Positions 37,190-48,400 of a DNA stretch of 64,000 bases are shown here, in pieces. Positions within the stretch are counted from its first letter, which is position 1; every line of letters starts with the position of its first letter. The stretch is from Pseudovibrio ascidiaceicola (lineage in GTDB: Bacteria; Pseudomonadota; Alphaproteobacteria; Rhizobiales; Stappiaceae), in contig NZ_FOSK01000009.1 in assembly GCF_900114245.1 (NCBI RefSeq), forward strand, positions 1 through 64,000. The letters run 5' to 3'. The translations under genes were made by a program, and so were the position numbers. Under the pieces are notes generated by a model. That model ran no database searches, had not been told where the DNA came from, and saw only the letters and a program-made list of their open reading frames with translations.

Positions 37190-37243
37190 GGTTATCCATT
37201 GCCAAATCTTTTGGGAAAAAAGCATCTGATTACTAAAGATAAG

Positions 37244-37639
37244 ATGTTTGATCCACTGTTGGCTATCTGTCCCGACTTCGAGGTTGTTTGGTTGTCGTTT
37301 GTTGATCAATGGTCTGAAGACGCTGACGATTTACCTTTTTATCTTTTACTTCTTGATTTGTCTCTCTACATGTCTGAGCTTTTGGATGGTGATAAAGAAG
37401 ACGAAATCAGTGCGATCTTGAGTGTTGCGGAAAGCTGGCTTCTAAATGGTGATAGTTATGTGCGAGAGGCTGCAGTCGTAGGGCTACTGGAAGGATTGCA
37501 AACTCAGTATTCTGGACAACGCAAGTCCCCTGTAGAGTACATCCGGTTACTACCGCCTGAATGTCGTTATTGGTGGGGTAAGGTAGAGCGGTTTTGGAGC
37601 AGCGGTGAATTGCTTATCGATGGTAGGCAGGCAACTTGA
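37244..37639 (+). CDS. Small acidic protein, immunity-like (unknown function)
   Basis: A 131-residue soluble protein, acidic and aromatic-rich: VVWLSFVDQWSED, then LLLDLSLYMSELLDGDKEDEISAIL and EAAVVGLLEGLQTQ. The pattern of helices with a GLLEGLQ motif is reminiscent of DUF7674-like proteins and of contact-dependent immunity proteins, but I do not claim the family. The chosen ATG is 37244; a TTG at 37199 would add 15 residues. It lies 54 bases after the Mla lipoprotein on the same strand, and no toxin gene is visible beside it. The function is unknown. Confidence 0.55.
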   Translation: MFDPLLAICPDFEVVWLSFVDQWSEDADDLPFYLLLLDLSLYMSELLDGDKEDEISAILSVAESWLLNGDSYVREAAVVGLLEGLQTQYSGQRKSPVEYIRLLPPECRYWWGKVERFWSSGELLIDGRQAT

Positions 37640-37655
37640 TAGTGTAGGTCCTTCG

Positions 37656-37964
37656 CTATGCCTGCGTTTCAAGCAGTTCAATTTCGACGAATGCGCATTC
37701 GAAGTTGTTGGCCTTGATGACATCGTGCTCTACGCCAATCTCTTTGAAGTATGGAACTCCGTTTTGCATAGCGGCTTCCACTGTTTGCCCATTGCCTAAA
37801 TTGATTTCCAGAGCGCCATCAAAGAGCGGGACTACGATGTAGTCGTAGGCATGGCGATGCCAGCCGGTGTTGTCTCCGCGTTGTTTGAACCGCCATTCGG
37901 TGACTTTTACGCGGTCATTCTCGATCAGAACTGTCGGTTTTGCCGAACCCGTTGATGAGCACAT
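37656..37964 (-). CDS. Small cupin-domain protein
   Basis: A 102-residue single cupin. Core motif 1 appears as TGWHRHAYDYIVVPLFDG (HxH metal ligands) and motif 2 as GVPYFKEIGVEHDV with a His ligand. ATG 37964 follows GGAGAG; the longer frame to 38021 is not supported. Such small cupins are sometimes isomerases or binding proteins, but no reaction can be assigned. It follows the hydroxyacyl/carnitine dehydrogenase gene on the same strand, 93 bases downstream, so the two may be cotranscribed. Confidence 0.72.
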   Translation of the reverse strand: MCSSTGSAKPTVLIENDRVKVTEWRFKQRGDNTGWHRHAYDYIVVPLFDGALEINLGNGQTVEAAMQNGVPYFKEIGVEHDVIKANNFECAFVEIELLETQA

Positions 37965-38057
37965 TACACTCTCCTTTGTTGTGCATGCGCTCATGGTAGG
38001 GACGGGTCGGAAAAAAAACATAGGACCAGCGCTTGATGGGCTGGATGTCAGCTTGGC

Positions 38058-38999
38058 TTAGGCTGGACTTTTCTCTTTCTTGGTTTGCCCCGACAAAACA
38101 TATTGCAAAACGAGATCATCTCGGCGCTTTGCCAGTTCCTGCATGGATGTGTTTTCCAATGAGGCTTTCACGCCATCTTCGAGTGTATCCACCACCTCTG
38201 GTGTGATCCTTGGGGAGCCAAGATCGTCCCACCAGCTTTGGAAAGGCCCGCCGAGGTGATCACAGAACGAACGGATACCGCCTTCACCTCCGCCCAAATG
38301 CAAGAGTGTGTTTGGACCCATAGCGGCCCAACGGAGGCCGGGGCCGTAAGCAACGGCTTTGTCGATATCCTCGACGCTGGCGACACCTTCCATCGCAAGA
38401 TGAATGGTCTCGCGCCAGATTGCTGCCTGGAGCCGGTTTGCAATGTGCCCGGGAACTTCTTTGTTGAGGCGTACGCAGACTTTGCCGATGCTTTCGTAAA
38501 AGTCTTTTGCCGATTGGAGCACGCCAGCATCCGTTTTCTCGTTGTCCATCAACTCTACCAATGGGATGAGATGTGGCGGATTGAACGGATGGGCCAAAAT
38601 GAAGCGACCTGGATTGCTAAATCCAGTCTGCATCTCAGAGAGCTTTAAGCCGGAGGTTGAACTGCCAATGATAACTTCTGGATTCAGGTGTGGTTCGATC
38701 TGCTGGTAAAGCGCATGTTTGATCTCCAGCCGTTCAGGCACGCTTTCCTGAATGAAGTCGGCATCTGATACTGCTGCCACCGGGTCGTTTGTAAACCGCA
38801 ACTTCGAGGTGTCACCGGCATGTTGCCACCCAAGTGCAGCAAGCGTTTCTGTGGCATTTTTCACCAGAGCGGTCACCCGGCCTTCTGTCTCTGGTGAGGG
38901 ATCATAAACCGTGATCTGCCGACCCGTGGCGGCAAACAGCGCTGCCCAACTCATTCCTATTGTTCCGGCCCCGAGAATTGCGATGTTTGGGTGGTTCAT
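38058..38999 (-). CDS. 3-hydroxyacyl-CoA dehydrogenase family, carnitine 3-dehydrogenase-like
   Basis: A 313-residue NAD-dependent dehydrogenase with an N-terminal Rossmann domain (IAILGAGTIGMSWAALFAATG, residues 6-26) and a C-terminal helical dimer domain. FIQESVPERLEIK (about 99-111) and SSTSGLKLSEMQ, AHPFNPPHLIPLVE (catalytic His) and KEVPGHIANRLQAAIWRE are characteristic of L-carnitine dehydrogenase and the related lambda-crystallin/L-gulonate dehydrogenase group. ATG 38999 has GGAATGC upstream; the frame to 39068 is not supported. Carnitine dehydrogenase is most likely, but no other carnitine gene is adjacent. Confidence 0.8.
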   Translation of the reverse strand: MNHPNIAILGAGTIGMSWAALFAATGRQITVYDPSPETEGRVTALVKNATETLAALGWQHAGDTSKLRFTNDPVAAVSDADFIQESVPERLEIKHALYQQIEPHLNPEVIIGSSTSGLKLSEMQTGFSNPGRFILAHPFNPPHLIPLVELMDNEKTDAGVLQSAKDFYESIGKVCVRLNKEVPGHIANRLQAAIWRETIHLAMEGVASVEDIDKAVAYGPGLRWAAMGPNTLLHLGGGEGGIRSFCDHLGGPFQSWWDDLGSPRITPEVVDTLEDGVKASLENTSMQELAKRRDDLVLQYVLSGQTKKEKSPA

Positions 39000-39269
39000 G
39001 TCAGCATTCCTTGCGTTGCCCGATGAGAAGGAGCTGCTCAGTTTGATGCGGTGGCATGCCCGATACACTGGTGCAGATAAGCAGAACTACTATGATGTTG
39101 ATTTCTAGGTCAATTTAGCACTTTGTACCAAAGCGTATGTGTCGTGCTCTGGAAAACTGCATCGCTTGCTAAGGCTAAGTTCCAATAATAAAGGTTTGCC
39201 GCGTAAAGAAGGGGCGTCACTCAGGCATGGCTTATGTTTGTGTGTAAGTCGGGTTACTCGCATCTGGCC

Positions 39270-40154
39270 TTAGTCAGCCAGTGCTGACCTTGCTGCCTGG
39301 CGTATGGCTGTTGTGAGGGGTTGTATTGTGTGGGCTGTTGACCTGCTTGTATGCCAGAACAGTTTTGTGTCGAATGGCGTGTCCGGGATCAGCTCAACCA
39401 GCTTATCTTGCTCAATGAGAGGATCGACCAGAATGCTTGGGTTCATACCCCAACCGATGTGATTGACTGTGGCATCGATAAACGCCTGAGGGCTTGGGAG
39501 CCAATGGGTGTTTGGGAAAATGCTTTCACCAAAAACTGAGCGTAACCACTCTGTCTGCAGCGTGTCTTTGACGTTGTAAGTGAGTGCAGGGGAGAGCTTT
39601 AGTGCCTCAAGGGTTATGCCATCCGGAAACCATCGCTTTACGAATGCCGGGCTTGCGGTTGCACGGTAACGCAGAGCGCCCAATGGAAAGCAATCGCATC
39701 CGCGTATAGGAGTTGGTTCCGCGCTGACAGCGGCCTGAACTTCCCCGCGTCGTAACCAGTCTGCACTGTGGTTCTGGTCATCGATTTTCAGATCGAACAG
39801 AAAGCCGTCCACCTGTGCGAGTGCATCTATGAACCACGTGGCAAGGCTGTCTGCGTTGACTGCGATCTGGAGGCTGGTCAGGTTGCTCGCCTCACTTGAA
39901 AAGCCAATTTCCTCTTTGACCTGTTTTTCCAGCAACGCAACTTCGTTGGCATGGCGGAGCAGCACTTCTCCCTGAGTGGTGGCCACACATGGCGTGCCTC
40001 GTATTATGAGGACGCAGCCAAGTTTCTCTTCAAGGGACTTCAGGCGCTGAGACACTGCGGACTGCGTGATGCCGAGGTGCTGTGCAGCTCTCTCGAACGT
40101 GCCGGTCGTTAAGATTGATGCGAATGCGTCCAGTTGTGCACGATCGAAGTTCAT
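39270..40154 (-). CDS. lysG: ArgP/LysG-type LysR transcriptional regulator
   Basis: A 294-residue LysR-family regulator. The helix-turn-helix is at residues 18-40 (TGTFERAAQHLGITQSAVSQ), followed by LKSLEEKLGCVLIIRG. The effector domain contains a lysine/arginine-sensor-like region ending in IGWGMNPSILVDP. ATG 40154 is the family start; an upstream in-frame extension would cover the divergent promoter. It is divergent from a LysE-type exporter with 100 bases between starts, the classical ArgP/LysG-LysE arrangement, in which the regulator activates the exporter when basic amino acids accumulate. Confidence 0.9.
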   Translation of the reverse strand: MNFDRAQLDAFASILTTGTFERAAQHLGITQSAVSQRLKSLEEKLGCVLIIRGTPCVATTQGEVLLRHANEVALLEKQVKEEIGFSSEASNLTSLQIAVNADSLATWFIDALAQVDGFLFDLKIDDQNHSADWLRRGEVQAAVSAEPTPIRGCDCFPLGALRYRATASPAFVKRWFPDGITLEALKLSPALTYNVKDTLQTEWLRSVFGESIFPNTHWLPSPQAFIDATVNHIGWGMNPSILVDPLIEQDKLVELIPDTPFDTKLFWHTSRSTAHTIQPLTTAIRQAARSALAD

Positions 40155-40167
40155 TAGAATCTCTAAT
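40153..40167. promoter_or_regulatory. Palindrome at the lysG start, likely LysR-type operator
   Basis: ATTAGA-ATC-TCTAAT is a perfect six-base inverted repeat overlapping the lysG start codon and facing lysE. It fits a LysR recognition site that would autoregulate lysG and activate lysE. Inference from position and symmetry. Confidence 0.45.
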
Positions 40168-40254
40168 GTAGGAGTAGATATTTGAATTTTACTAATGTTG
40201 GTGGCCGTTATAGTCAAGTTGGCAATGAGTTCCCATTCCCTCTTAGGAAGCGCA

Positions 40255-40860
40255 ATGTCAGTGTTATCAGTTGCCTTTTCTGGCTTTTCACTTGGTCTTA
40301 GTTTGATCCTCGCAATTGGTTCGCAAAACGCTTTTGTGCTGAGGCAGGGCTTGCGAGGAGAGCATGTTTTCCTGACTTGCATCACATGCGCTATCAGTGA
40401 TGCTTTCCTGATTACGATTGGAATATCCAGTCTTGCCGCTATATCTGCAAGAATTCCGGAGTTGGAGCCATTTTTACGGTATGGCGGGGCGGCCTTCCTG
40501 ACACTTTATGGTGCGCGCAGTGCTTTTTCGGCGATCAAGGGAGGGGCAGTTCTTAGCCCTAATGAGGGTAAAGCGGCTGGTGTGGTTGGTACGCTCGCTG
40601 TCGTGTTGTCGCTTACGTTTTTGAACCCGCATGTTTATCTGGATACGGTGCTGCTCGTTGGTTCTGTTGCAAGTCGCCATGAAGGAGCTGAGTACATTTT
40701 TGGTATGGGGGCTGTTGTGGCGTCCTTCGTGTTCTTCTTCTCTCTGGGATACGGCGCCCGTTTGCTGCGACCAATATTTGCAAATCCTATATCATGGAGG
40801 CTTCTTGATGGTGTCATCGCCGTTGTCATGTGGGTCATCGCATTTGCTCTGGTGAGCTGA
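40255..40860 (+). CDS. lysE: LysE/ArgO family amino-acid exporter
   Basis: A 201-residue inner-membrane protein with about six hydrophobic segments, exporting L-lysine or L-arginine. The LysE signature is GLSLILAIGSQNAFVLRQGL (about 11-30), and LSLTFLNPHVYLDTVLL (about 120) is the second conserved motif. ATG 40255 has GGAAG five bases upstream; a longer frame from 40195 would run through the operator. It is divergent from lysG, whose product probably activates it. No clear terminator follows before the convergent gene. Confidence 0.92.
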   Translation: MSVLSVAFSGFSLGLSLILAIGSQNAFVLRQGLRGEHVFLTCITCAISDAFLITIGISSLAAISARIPELEPFLRYGGAAFLTLYGARSAFSAIKGGAVLSPNEGKAAGVVGTLAVVLSLTFLNPHVYLDTVLLVGSVASRHEGAEYIFGMGAVVASFVFFFSLGYGARLLRPIFANPISWRLLDGVIAVVMWVIAFALVS

Positions 40861-40935
40861 TCGTCGCTATCGCAGCAAGAGGCCTGTGAGCCGTGGAGTT
40901 TGAGATGATGAGCAGTTCCTCCGATATCCTGATCG

Positions 40936-42240
40936 CTAACAGGTCTCATTCTCTCGTTTGTACAGGGAGGCTCGTGTCAGGGGCATTCCGGAGAAGCTTT
41001 TTGTTTTTCGGGTAGCGACTGTCTGGAAAATTTGTGCTGAGCCGCGCTCGAATGCCAGCGATACGCCTGCCAGATACAGCGCCCACATTCTGAAGGTTTC
41101 TTCTCCCACTAGCGCTATCGCTTCCTCCTTACGTGCCACAAGCCGTGTTGCCCAGTGGGATGTCGTGTAAGCATAGTGTTCGCGCCAGCCTTCCACATCG
41201 TGCACTTCAAAGCCTGTAGCCTCAAGGTTGCGGAGGCTCATGCCAATGTGGTCCAACTCACCACCTGGGAAGATGTAGCGGATCAGTGCTTTGTATTCTG
41301 CAGGCTTTTTCCTGAACTTCTTCTCTGTGCGTTTGCCTGGTCTTGTAATGGCATGGTGAAGGTAAATTCCGCGGGGCTCCAACAGGCGCTTCACAGCCTG
41401 GAAGTATCCTTCGTGATTGGCAAGGCCGACATGCTCAAACATGCCGATGGACGAGATCTTTGTGAAAGTGCCGGTGAGTTTGGAGAAATCCTGCAGTTCG
41501 ATTGAGACACGGTCTTCCAAGCCACGTTCTGCGATGATTTTGCGGCCCAGCAGGACTTGCTGCTCAGAAAGGGTCACGCCCTTCGCCTTGACGCCGTAGT
41601 GCTCTGCAGCATGGCAGATAAGAGCACCCCAACCACACCCGATATCCAACAGGTGGTCTCCCGGTTCCAGTCGCAACTTTCGGCAAATCATATCCAGCTT
41701 GTCGCGTTGAGCCTGGTCTAGTGTGTTTTCGGCCTTCGTAAAGTAGGCGCAGGTGTAAAGCATTTGCTCATCAAGGAACAATGCATAGAACTCATTTGAG
41801 ACGTCATAGTGGTGAGCGATGTTACGTTTATTGGAGGTCTCGCTGCCATCGCGGGCACCTTCCCCTTTTATATCTGAGCTTGTCCGCTGTTTTGAGGGGG
41901 CGAAAAGGAAAGGGAGAGCAGCTTTTACGAGAAGACGACGGTTCAGTTTTTTGGCCAGCTTACTGACTTTTCCAGCTGGGCGCAGTTCTGCCATTTCGAA
42001 GAGGTTGACCCCTTCGATATCGATCCGCTTTTGCACCCATGCATCGACGAGTGTCTCAATCTTAGGGCGTCGCATCAGGGCCGAGATCACACCAGGGTCA
42101 TTGATTGCAATAATCGCGGTGGGCGGATTGGCGGGAACGTGTGTGCCATCCCACAACCGGAACCCGAACTTCAGCTGCATTGTTGAATGGATGTGTTCCA
42201 ATGCGTTTTTTAAGGAATTTAGCCGCCACGTTGCCTGCAT
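40936..42240 (-). CDS. Cyclopropane-fatty-acyl-phospholipid synthase family methyltransferase
   Basis: A 434-residue SAM-dependent enzyme of the CFA synthase type, adding a methylene bridge to unsaturated phospholipid acyl chains at the membrane surface. SAM motif I is HLLDIGCGWGALICHAAEHY (about 193-212). Other marks are NIAHHYDVSNEFYALFLDE, MLYTCAYFTKAENTLDQAQ, GMFEHVG and YIFPGGELDHIG, as in CfaS, with a final catalytic region RLVARKEEAI. It is slightly longer than E. coli Cfa (382) because of a linker around 110-135. AAGAG precedes the ATG. A paralogue with another lipid substrate is possible. Confidence 0.88.
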   Translation of the reverse strand: MQATWRLNSLKNALEHIHSTMQLKFGFRLWDGTHVPANPPTAIIAINDPGVISALMRRPKIETLVDAWVQKRIDIEGVNLFEMAELRPAGKVSKLAKKLNRRLLVKAALPFLFAPSKQRTSSDIKGEGARDGSETSNKRNIAHHYDVSNEFYALFLDEQMLYTCAYFTKAENTLDQAQRDKLDMICRKLRLEPGDHLLDIGCGWGALICHAAEHYGVKAKGVTLSEQQVLLGRKIIAERGLEDRVSIELQDFSKLTGTFTKISSIGMFEHVGLANHEGYFQAVKRLLEPRGIYLHHAITRPGKRTEKKFRKKPAEYKALIRYIFPGGELDHIGMSLRNLEATGFEVHDVEGWREHYAYTTSHWATRLVARKEEAIALVGEETFRMWALYLAGVSLAFERGSAQIFQTVATRKTKSFSGMPLTRASLYKRENETC

Positions 42241-42425
42241 TACTCTTATCCGCCTTTGCTCTTGTGAAGCACACCCTATCGCTAACTCAGAGGATCAAAC
42301 ATCCCCGAGTTGTAGGATGCGAATGAGAGAGTTTTGGGGTCGAAGATCACAAAAAACTGAGAGGTGTAAGAGGCAAAACACAAAAGTAGCGGGTATCGCG
42401 GCTGGTGTAGTTGTGCTGAACCAAC

Positions 42426-42460
42426 AAAAAAGGCTCCTGAAAATATCAGGAGCCTTTTTT
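42426..42460. terminator. Terminator after gpr
   Basis: AAAAAAGGCTCCTGA, loop AAATA, TCAGGAGCCTTTTTT: a perfect fifteen-pair stem 22 bases beyond the stop of the giant gene. The T-run on both strands makes it bidirectional. Confidence 0.92.
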
Positions 42461-42481
42461 GGGTTTGAATGTCTACAGCGC

Positions 42482-45400
42482 TTAGTCGAAGCGGCCACTT
42501 GCGTGAGCAAGCATGGTGTAAACCTTGCCGGTATCAGAGGTCAGGTAGGTCTGACCGAGCTGATTGTCGCTGTCGCTTCTGGAGACTTGAGAGAGAAGTT
42601 GCTCGAAGTCCTGAATGTAACGCTCAACTGCGCTGCGGAATTCAGGATCACGACCGTACTTCTGACGGATCTCGTCGAAGGTCTGCTGACCTTGCAGGGT
42701 GTACAGACGGCGGGTGAAGACATCACGCTCACCGCGTTTGTAGCGCTCCCACAGATCTACAAAGGTTTCGTGATCAACTGCACGAGCAATGTCCATGCTC
42801 AGGGAGTTGAGGGATTCAACCATGTGTTGCGGGGTGCGTGCGTTTGCTGTGTCGCGCGGATGTCCGCCCATTGTGTCTTCATCGTCTGAAGCGCGGCGGA
42901 GCAGGTCGCTGATCCAGCCCTTGGATGTGCCGTTTCCCTGCGGTGCAGCTGCTGGTGCTGGCTGCGGACGCTTTGCGCGTGGAGCAGGTGCTTCCATGCG
43001 GCGAGGGGACGGGGCCATGCGGGCAGGTTTTGCGCCGGTGGCTGCAACTTGCTGCAGTGTTGGTGCTTCAGCTGCTGCATACTGGCTGGTTGCTGCCACA
43101 GCTGCCGGAGCAGCGTTGACTGCGCGGGCTGGTTCTGCTGGCGTGGACACATCGAACTGAGAGGACTGGCGGGACACGATTGTGGAGAGTTCCTCCAGTG
43201 CCTTCACCTGTTCGCTCACGATGCGACGCAGTGCAGAGGTAGATGCTTCTGCTTCATCCGGCAGAGCCAGAATACCTGCATTCAGTTCAGAGCGGGTTGC
43301 TTCCAGCTCATGGTGTACTGAACGGGCAACTTCACGCATGCGAGATGTTGCATCGGTAAAGCGCTCGGATGCTTCAGTGACGGTGGACTTCATGTCATGA
43401 AGGATATCATCGTGGGCAGCTTTAACTGCATCACGTGCCTTCTGACCTTCCATACCAGCGGTCATGCGCATGCTTTCGAACTGCTCAGTCACAGACTTGG
43501 TCGCAGCTTCAGCAGCAGCACGGAGCATGCCAGAAACTTCGCGGGCCTTGTCGTCAGCAACTTCTAGCGTGTCACCAAGGGTGTTGGTGTAGTTCGCCAT
43601 GAGCACTTCAACATCAGACGTTTTCTTGATCAGAGTGTCCGCAACCATTTCGATTGCCATGCGGCGGTCTGTGAAGCGACTGTCAACATGGGTGTTGGTT
43701 GCTTCCAGATCTGCAATGGCCTGACCGAGAAGTTGGTTCTGGTCTTCCATGCGACCTGCGATCTTCGCAGCGTCTGCAAGCACAGTATGTGTTGTGTTGC
43801 GGAGCTGGCCGACCTGGTTCTCGATGGTGGCGTTTGCTGCTTCAGTCTCGGTGACAGCACGGTCGATCGCAGTTCTGAACTCACCTGCACGGTTTGCGAG
43901 GTTGGTCTCAACTTCAGACAGGTTCTCGCTTGCGGATGCAAGGATCTGACGAAGGCTTCCATTGGATGCGTTGAGGCGTGTCAGGATTTCGGAGACATCT
44001 GTTTCCAGACGCTCTTTGGTGCCTGTCATCACGTTCACAGCCATACGGGTGCGATCTTCGATGGTGTTGCCGATGCCGTCGATGGTTTGTGTCAGAGCAT
44101 CGGTTGCGACTGCACCCTGACGGGTGACGGTCTCTGCAACTTCCTGACCCTTTGTGGAGACTGCGTTGAGCAGGACGTTCATGTCGGCCTGCATACGCTC
44201 GCGGCTGTCGTCCAGACGGGTTGTTGCGATGTTGCTGCGCTCATCGATTGCAGTCACGATCTTATCGCCTGCTTCAACCAGGTCGCGTGTTGCCTGCAGA
44301 CCGTTCTGTGCGAAGCGGTCAGAGACTTCACGGCCCTTCACGGCAACCGCATCCAGAATTGCGTTCTGGACTTCGTTGACGCGTGTCGTGAGGTCATGAG
44401 CACGGTTTTCGATGGCAGTGATCAGCTCGCTGCCGTCCTTACCGATGATTTCGGAGAGCTCAGCAGAGCGGCTGCCGAAGGCATCGTTGAGGTTTTCGGC
44501 TTTAACCAGCAGCTCGTCTGCCACGGACTTGACGCGGGTGGACAAGGTGCCTGCAGCTTCTTCGATGGTGGTGAAGACGCGAGCGCGGACTTCGTCGGTT
44601 TCGCCTGCCAGAAGCTTGCGAACATCTTCTGCAGATTCTGCGAGGATCGTCTTGGAGCGTTCGCTTTCCGCAGAGAGACGGCCGGTCACCAGCTCGATGG
44701 TCTGGGACAGGTCACCACGGACCTTGTCGCTTTCGCCGGTGAGGGCGCCAGACATTTCTGCCAGAGTTGCGGTGTACATGGCGCGGGCGTTTTCGCTTTC
44801 CACGGCCAGAGCATTTGCTGCCTGCGCCACGGTGCTGAGAACGCGCTGTGCGACTTCGTCACCTTCCTTGGTGAGTGTACCGCGTACGGTTGCCATGGCA
44901 TCGGAAACAGCTGCTGCTGCTTTCTCGCCTTCGCCTTCCAGAGAGTTGCGGGCTTCGCCGATGGAGTTGGATACGATCTCCTGTAGACGCTCGCCTTCTT
45001 TGCTCAGTGTGCCGGAAAGCTGCTCTACGCTGCTGACAACCTTTTCGGTTGTGAGGTCACGTTCCTGAGCAAGGCGATCGGATGCCTGACCAACGACTTC
45101 GAGGATAAGGTCGCGAACACGGGTGCTTTCGGAGCCAAGGGAAGAGGTTGCCTCTGCCATTGCGCTTGTAAGCGTGGTTGCTGCCTTCTCGCTCTCGTCT
45201 CCCATAGTGGAGGAGATTGCTTCGAGGCGGTCTGTGAGGATCGTTTCGAGAGCCTTGGAGCGGCTGTCGAGCGTTTCTGCAACTTCGAATACCTTGGAGC
45301 CGAGAGAAACATTGATCTCTGCGACCTGCTCGGACAGAGCGTCGGTGAGGTTCTTGGACTGCTTGACGATGATGCTGCCAGCTTCTTCCAGACGGCTGTC

Positions 45401-48400
45401 GAGCGCTTCGTTGATCTCGGTCTGACCGTCGTGGAATGCCTTGGCAATCTCACGGGTGCGGCTGACCAGAGTTTCAGAGATCTGCTTGGCACGTGCGTCC
45501 AGAGCTTCATCAATGCGTTCTGTGCCAGTGGACAGAGATTCAGCAAGGTGTTCTGCACGGTCAGAGATGACAGTTGCAGCTGCTTCGACTTTGTCGCCGA
45601 CAGCCTGATCGAAGGTGGACAGGCTTGTGGAGATTGTCTCTTCGATGGCTTCTGAACGCTGAGCGAGGATTTCGCCGATCTTCTCTGCGCGATTGGAAAG
45701 AGAAACACCGACCTGTTCCACACGCTCGGAGAGATTGACCGCAATGATATCGGTGCGATCTTCGAGGATCTTGGAGATGGACTGGGTTTTTTCTTCCAGT
45801 GTGCTTGCGATGATGCCAGTGCCCTGTTCGACCGCGTCTGCCAGCTTGGTTGTGCGGCTTTCGATGGTCTCGGTGAGGGCTGCTGCGCGTGTATCGAAGC
45901 TCTGCTCGAAGGTGCTGGTGCGTTCTTCGAGTTTTGCATCGAGTGTTTCGATGCGGTTGTCGAAGGATTCGCCGATGTTCTGACTGCGCAAGTCGAGGGA
46001 CTGAACAAGATCGGAACCGCTTTCGGTAACAACCTGTTCCAGTTCTGCCAGTTTGCTTGCCAGACCATCGTTAAGAGCACGGCCACGAATGTCGAGGGTT
46101 TCGGTAATGCGATCGCCGATTTCGGTCAGATCAGCAGTTACGCGCTCACCACGAGAGCCGATGAGGTATGCCAGCTGAGTACCGGTGTCAGCCAGTTTGT
46201 CAGCCAGTTCCTCAGTGCGCAGGCCAAGTGCGCCGGTAATGTCTGTTGTTGTGCTTTCAAGAGCGGTCTTGAAGGCGGATGTCTGTTTGCTGATGGTTTC
46301 AGCAACTTCTGCACCGCGCTCTGCCAGACGCTGATCCAGCTCAGCACCGTTGATGGTGATGCTTTCGTAGATCTGAGTGCTGACGTTGCCAAGACGGTCA
46401 GCCAGCTCGCCGCCGCTAACTGTGATGGTGGTGCCGAGTGTGTTTGCCGTGTCATCCAGACGGGTCGCAATGTCGCCGCCACGCAGAGACAGATCCGCAA
46501 TGATGCTTTCACCAGCGCCGCGCAACACTTCGGAAACCTCAGTGGAACGGTGGGACAGTGTGTCGATGAAGTCGGTGCACTGAACAGCGATTGCTTCGTT
46601 GATCTCGCGACCACGGTTTGCAATGCCTTCTGCTGCCTGTTCGCCAGTTGAGCGCAGGGCAGTGTCCAGGTTGGTCACACGCTCATCAACAACACCCATC
46701 ATCTCTTCTGTGCGGCCTGTGATCGTGTCGATTAGGCGGCCACTTGTAAGAGACAGGTTGGCGTTGATTTCTTCACCGCGGGTAAGGATCTCGTCGGAAA
46801 GACGTGTGCTTGCGGAGGTGAAGTGATCGGTGATGCCAGAGATAGAGGTTTCGAGCGTTTCATGCAGCTGCGCGTTTGCGCTGCCGAACTGGTCGGAAAC
46901 TGTTGTGACTGTCAGGTTCAGCGTATCTGTCAGCTGAGTATTGGCAGTGTTTACGGTCTCGTTCAAGCTGCCAACGCCGGTCTCCATAAGCGTCGAGATC
47001 TGCGAGCTTGCGGAGTTGACGGTTTCGTTGAGGCTGCCGACGCCTGTATCCAGCGTTTCGGAAATGATCGTGTTTGCAGTTTTGACGGAGTCGGTCAGGC
47101 TGCCCACACCGCTGTCCATGATCGTGGAAATCTGGGAGCTTGCTGCATTGACGGTTTCGCTGAGGTTGCCGACGCCTGTGTTCAGCGTTTCGGAAATGAT
47201 TGTGTCTGCAGTTTTGACGGAGTCTGTCAGGCTGCCCACGCCGCTGTCCATGATCGTGGAGATCTGGGAGCCTGCAGCATTGACGGTTTCGCTGAGTGTG
47301 ACAACGCCGCCTTCCAAAGCCTCGGAGATATGCTCTTTTGCACCAGAAACAGTGGTGCTGAGGCTGGAGACGCCCTCTTCCAGAGCTTCTGTGATGTTGG
47401 CGGTTGCGCCAGACACAGATGCTGTGAAGTTGGATGCGCTGGTGTCCAGTGTTTCTGTCAGCTGTGCAGATGCACCGTAAACGCTCTCGTTGAGATTGGT
47501 TACGCCGCTTTCCATTGTCTCTGCCATGACAGAGGTTGTGTTGCTGACTGTTTGGGACAGAAGTTCAACGCCGCTGTCCAGAGACTGGGAGAGCTCGCCG
47601 CTGACGCCATCAACTGTACGGGTGATGGTATCGATGCCGCCCTTCAGGGTCTCAGTCAGGTTGTCGTTTGCTGTGGTGATCTTCTCGGTGACTTCGCTGG
47701 AAGCGGTGAGAAGTGTCGTTGTCAGCTCAGAACCTGCTGTTTCGACGCTCTGATTAATGGAAACAACGCCAAGGTTCATTGTTTCTGTCAGGGTGTCGTT
47801 TGCACTGTTGATCTGATCGGTCACAGTGGAGGTTGTTGTTGCCAGAGCTTGCGAGAGTTCGGAGCTTGCGCTTGTGACGCTTGCGCTCAACTCTGTCACG
47901 CCGCTTGAAAGAACAGCGCTCACCTCAGAGCTCGCCCCTTCAGCAGCAGAACTGATGGACTGAACGGAAACGTTGAGCGTATCGGTCAGAGACGCATTTG
48001 CTTCGGTCAACTGCTCGGTGACGGTTGATGTGGTGATCACCAGTGTTTGTGCCAGCTCGGCGCTGGTTTGCGAAACGCTGGATGTAAACTCGGAAAGACC
48101 ATTGGTCAGTGTGGAGTTAAGTTCTGTATTTGCTGCACTGATCTGGCCAACAACATCACCGGATGTGGTGACCAGAGTTTGTGTCAGGTCAGAGCTTGCG
48201 CCAACAAACTGTGCGGTCACAGAAGAGACGGTCTCTTCAATAGACGCAGTCAGCTCAGTGCCCTGTGCCTGCAGAACGCCTTTCATGGCTTCTGTCTGGT
48301 CTGTGATGGTTGCAGACAGTTCTGCGCCAGCAGCACCGAGTGTTGCGTTCAGAGCATCGCCGCGTTCTGCCAACAGGTCGCTGATTTCATTGCCGCGAGT

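Noticed and set aside
41819-42889. Open frame of 356 codons spanning the end of the cyclopropane synthase gene, the terminator and the end of gpr
   Set aside because: It crosses a strong terminator and two well-supported genes on the other strand, and shows no known protein features.
43688-44986. Cys-rich open frame of 432 codons opposite gpr
   Set aside because: The gpr repeats generate long frames on the opposite strand; Cys-rich composition simply mirrors codon bias of the Ala/Ser-rich coiled coil.
46900-47400. Short-period repeats considered as CRISPR array
   Set aside because: The repeats are 132 bases long, coding and in frame, and lack spacers; they are part of gpr.
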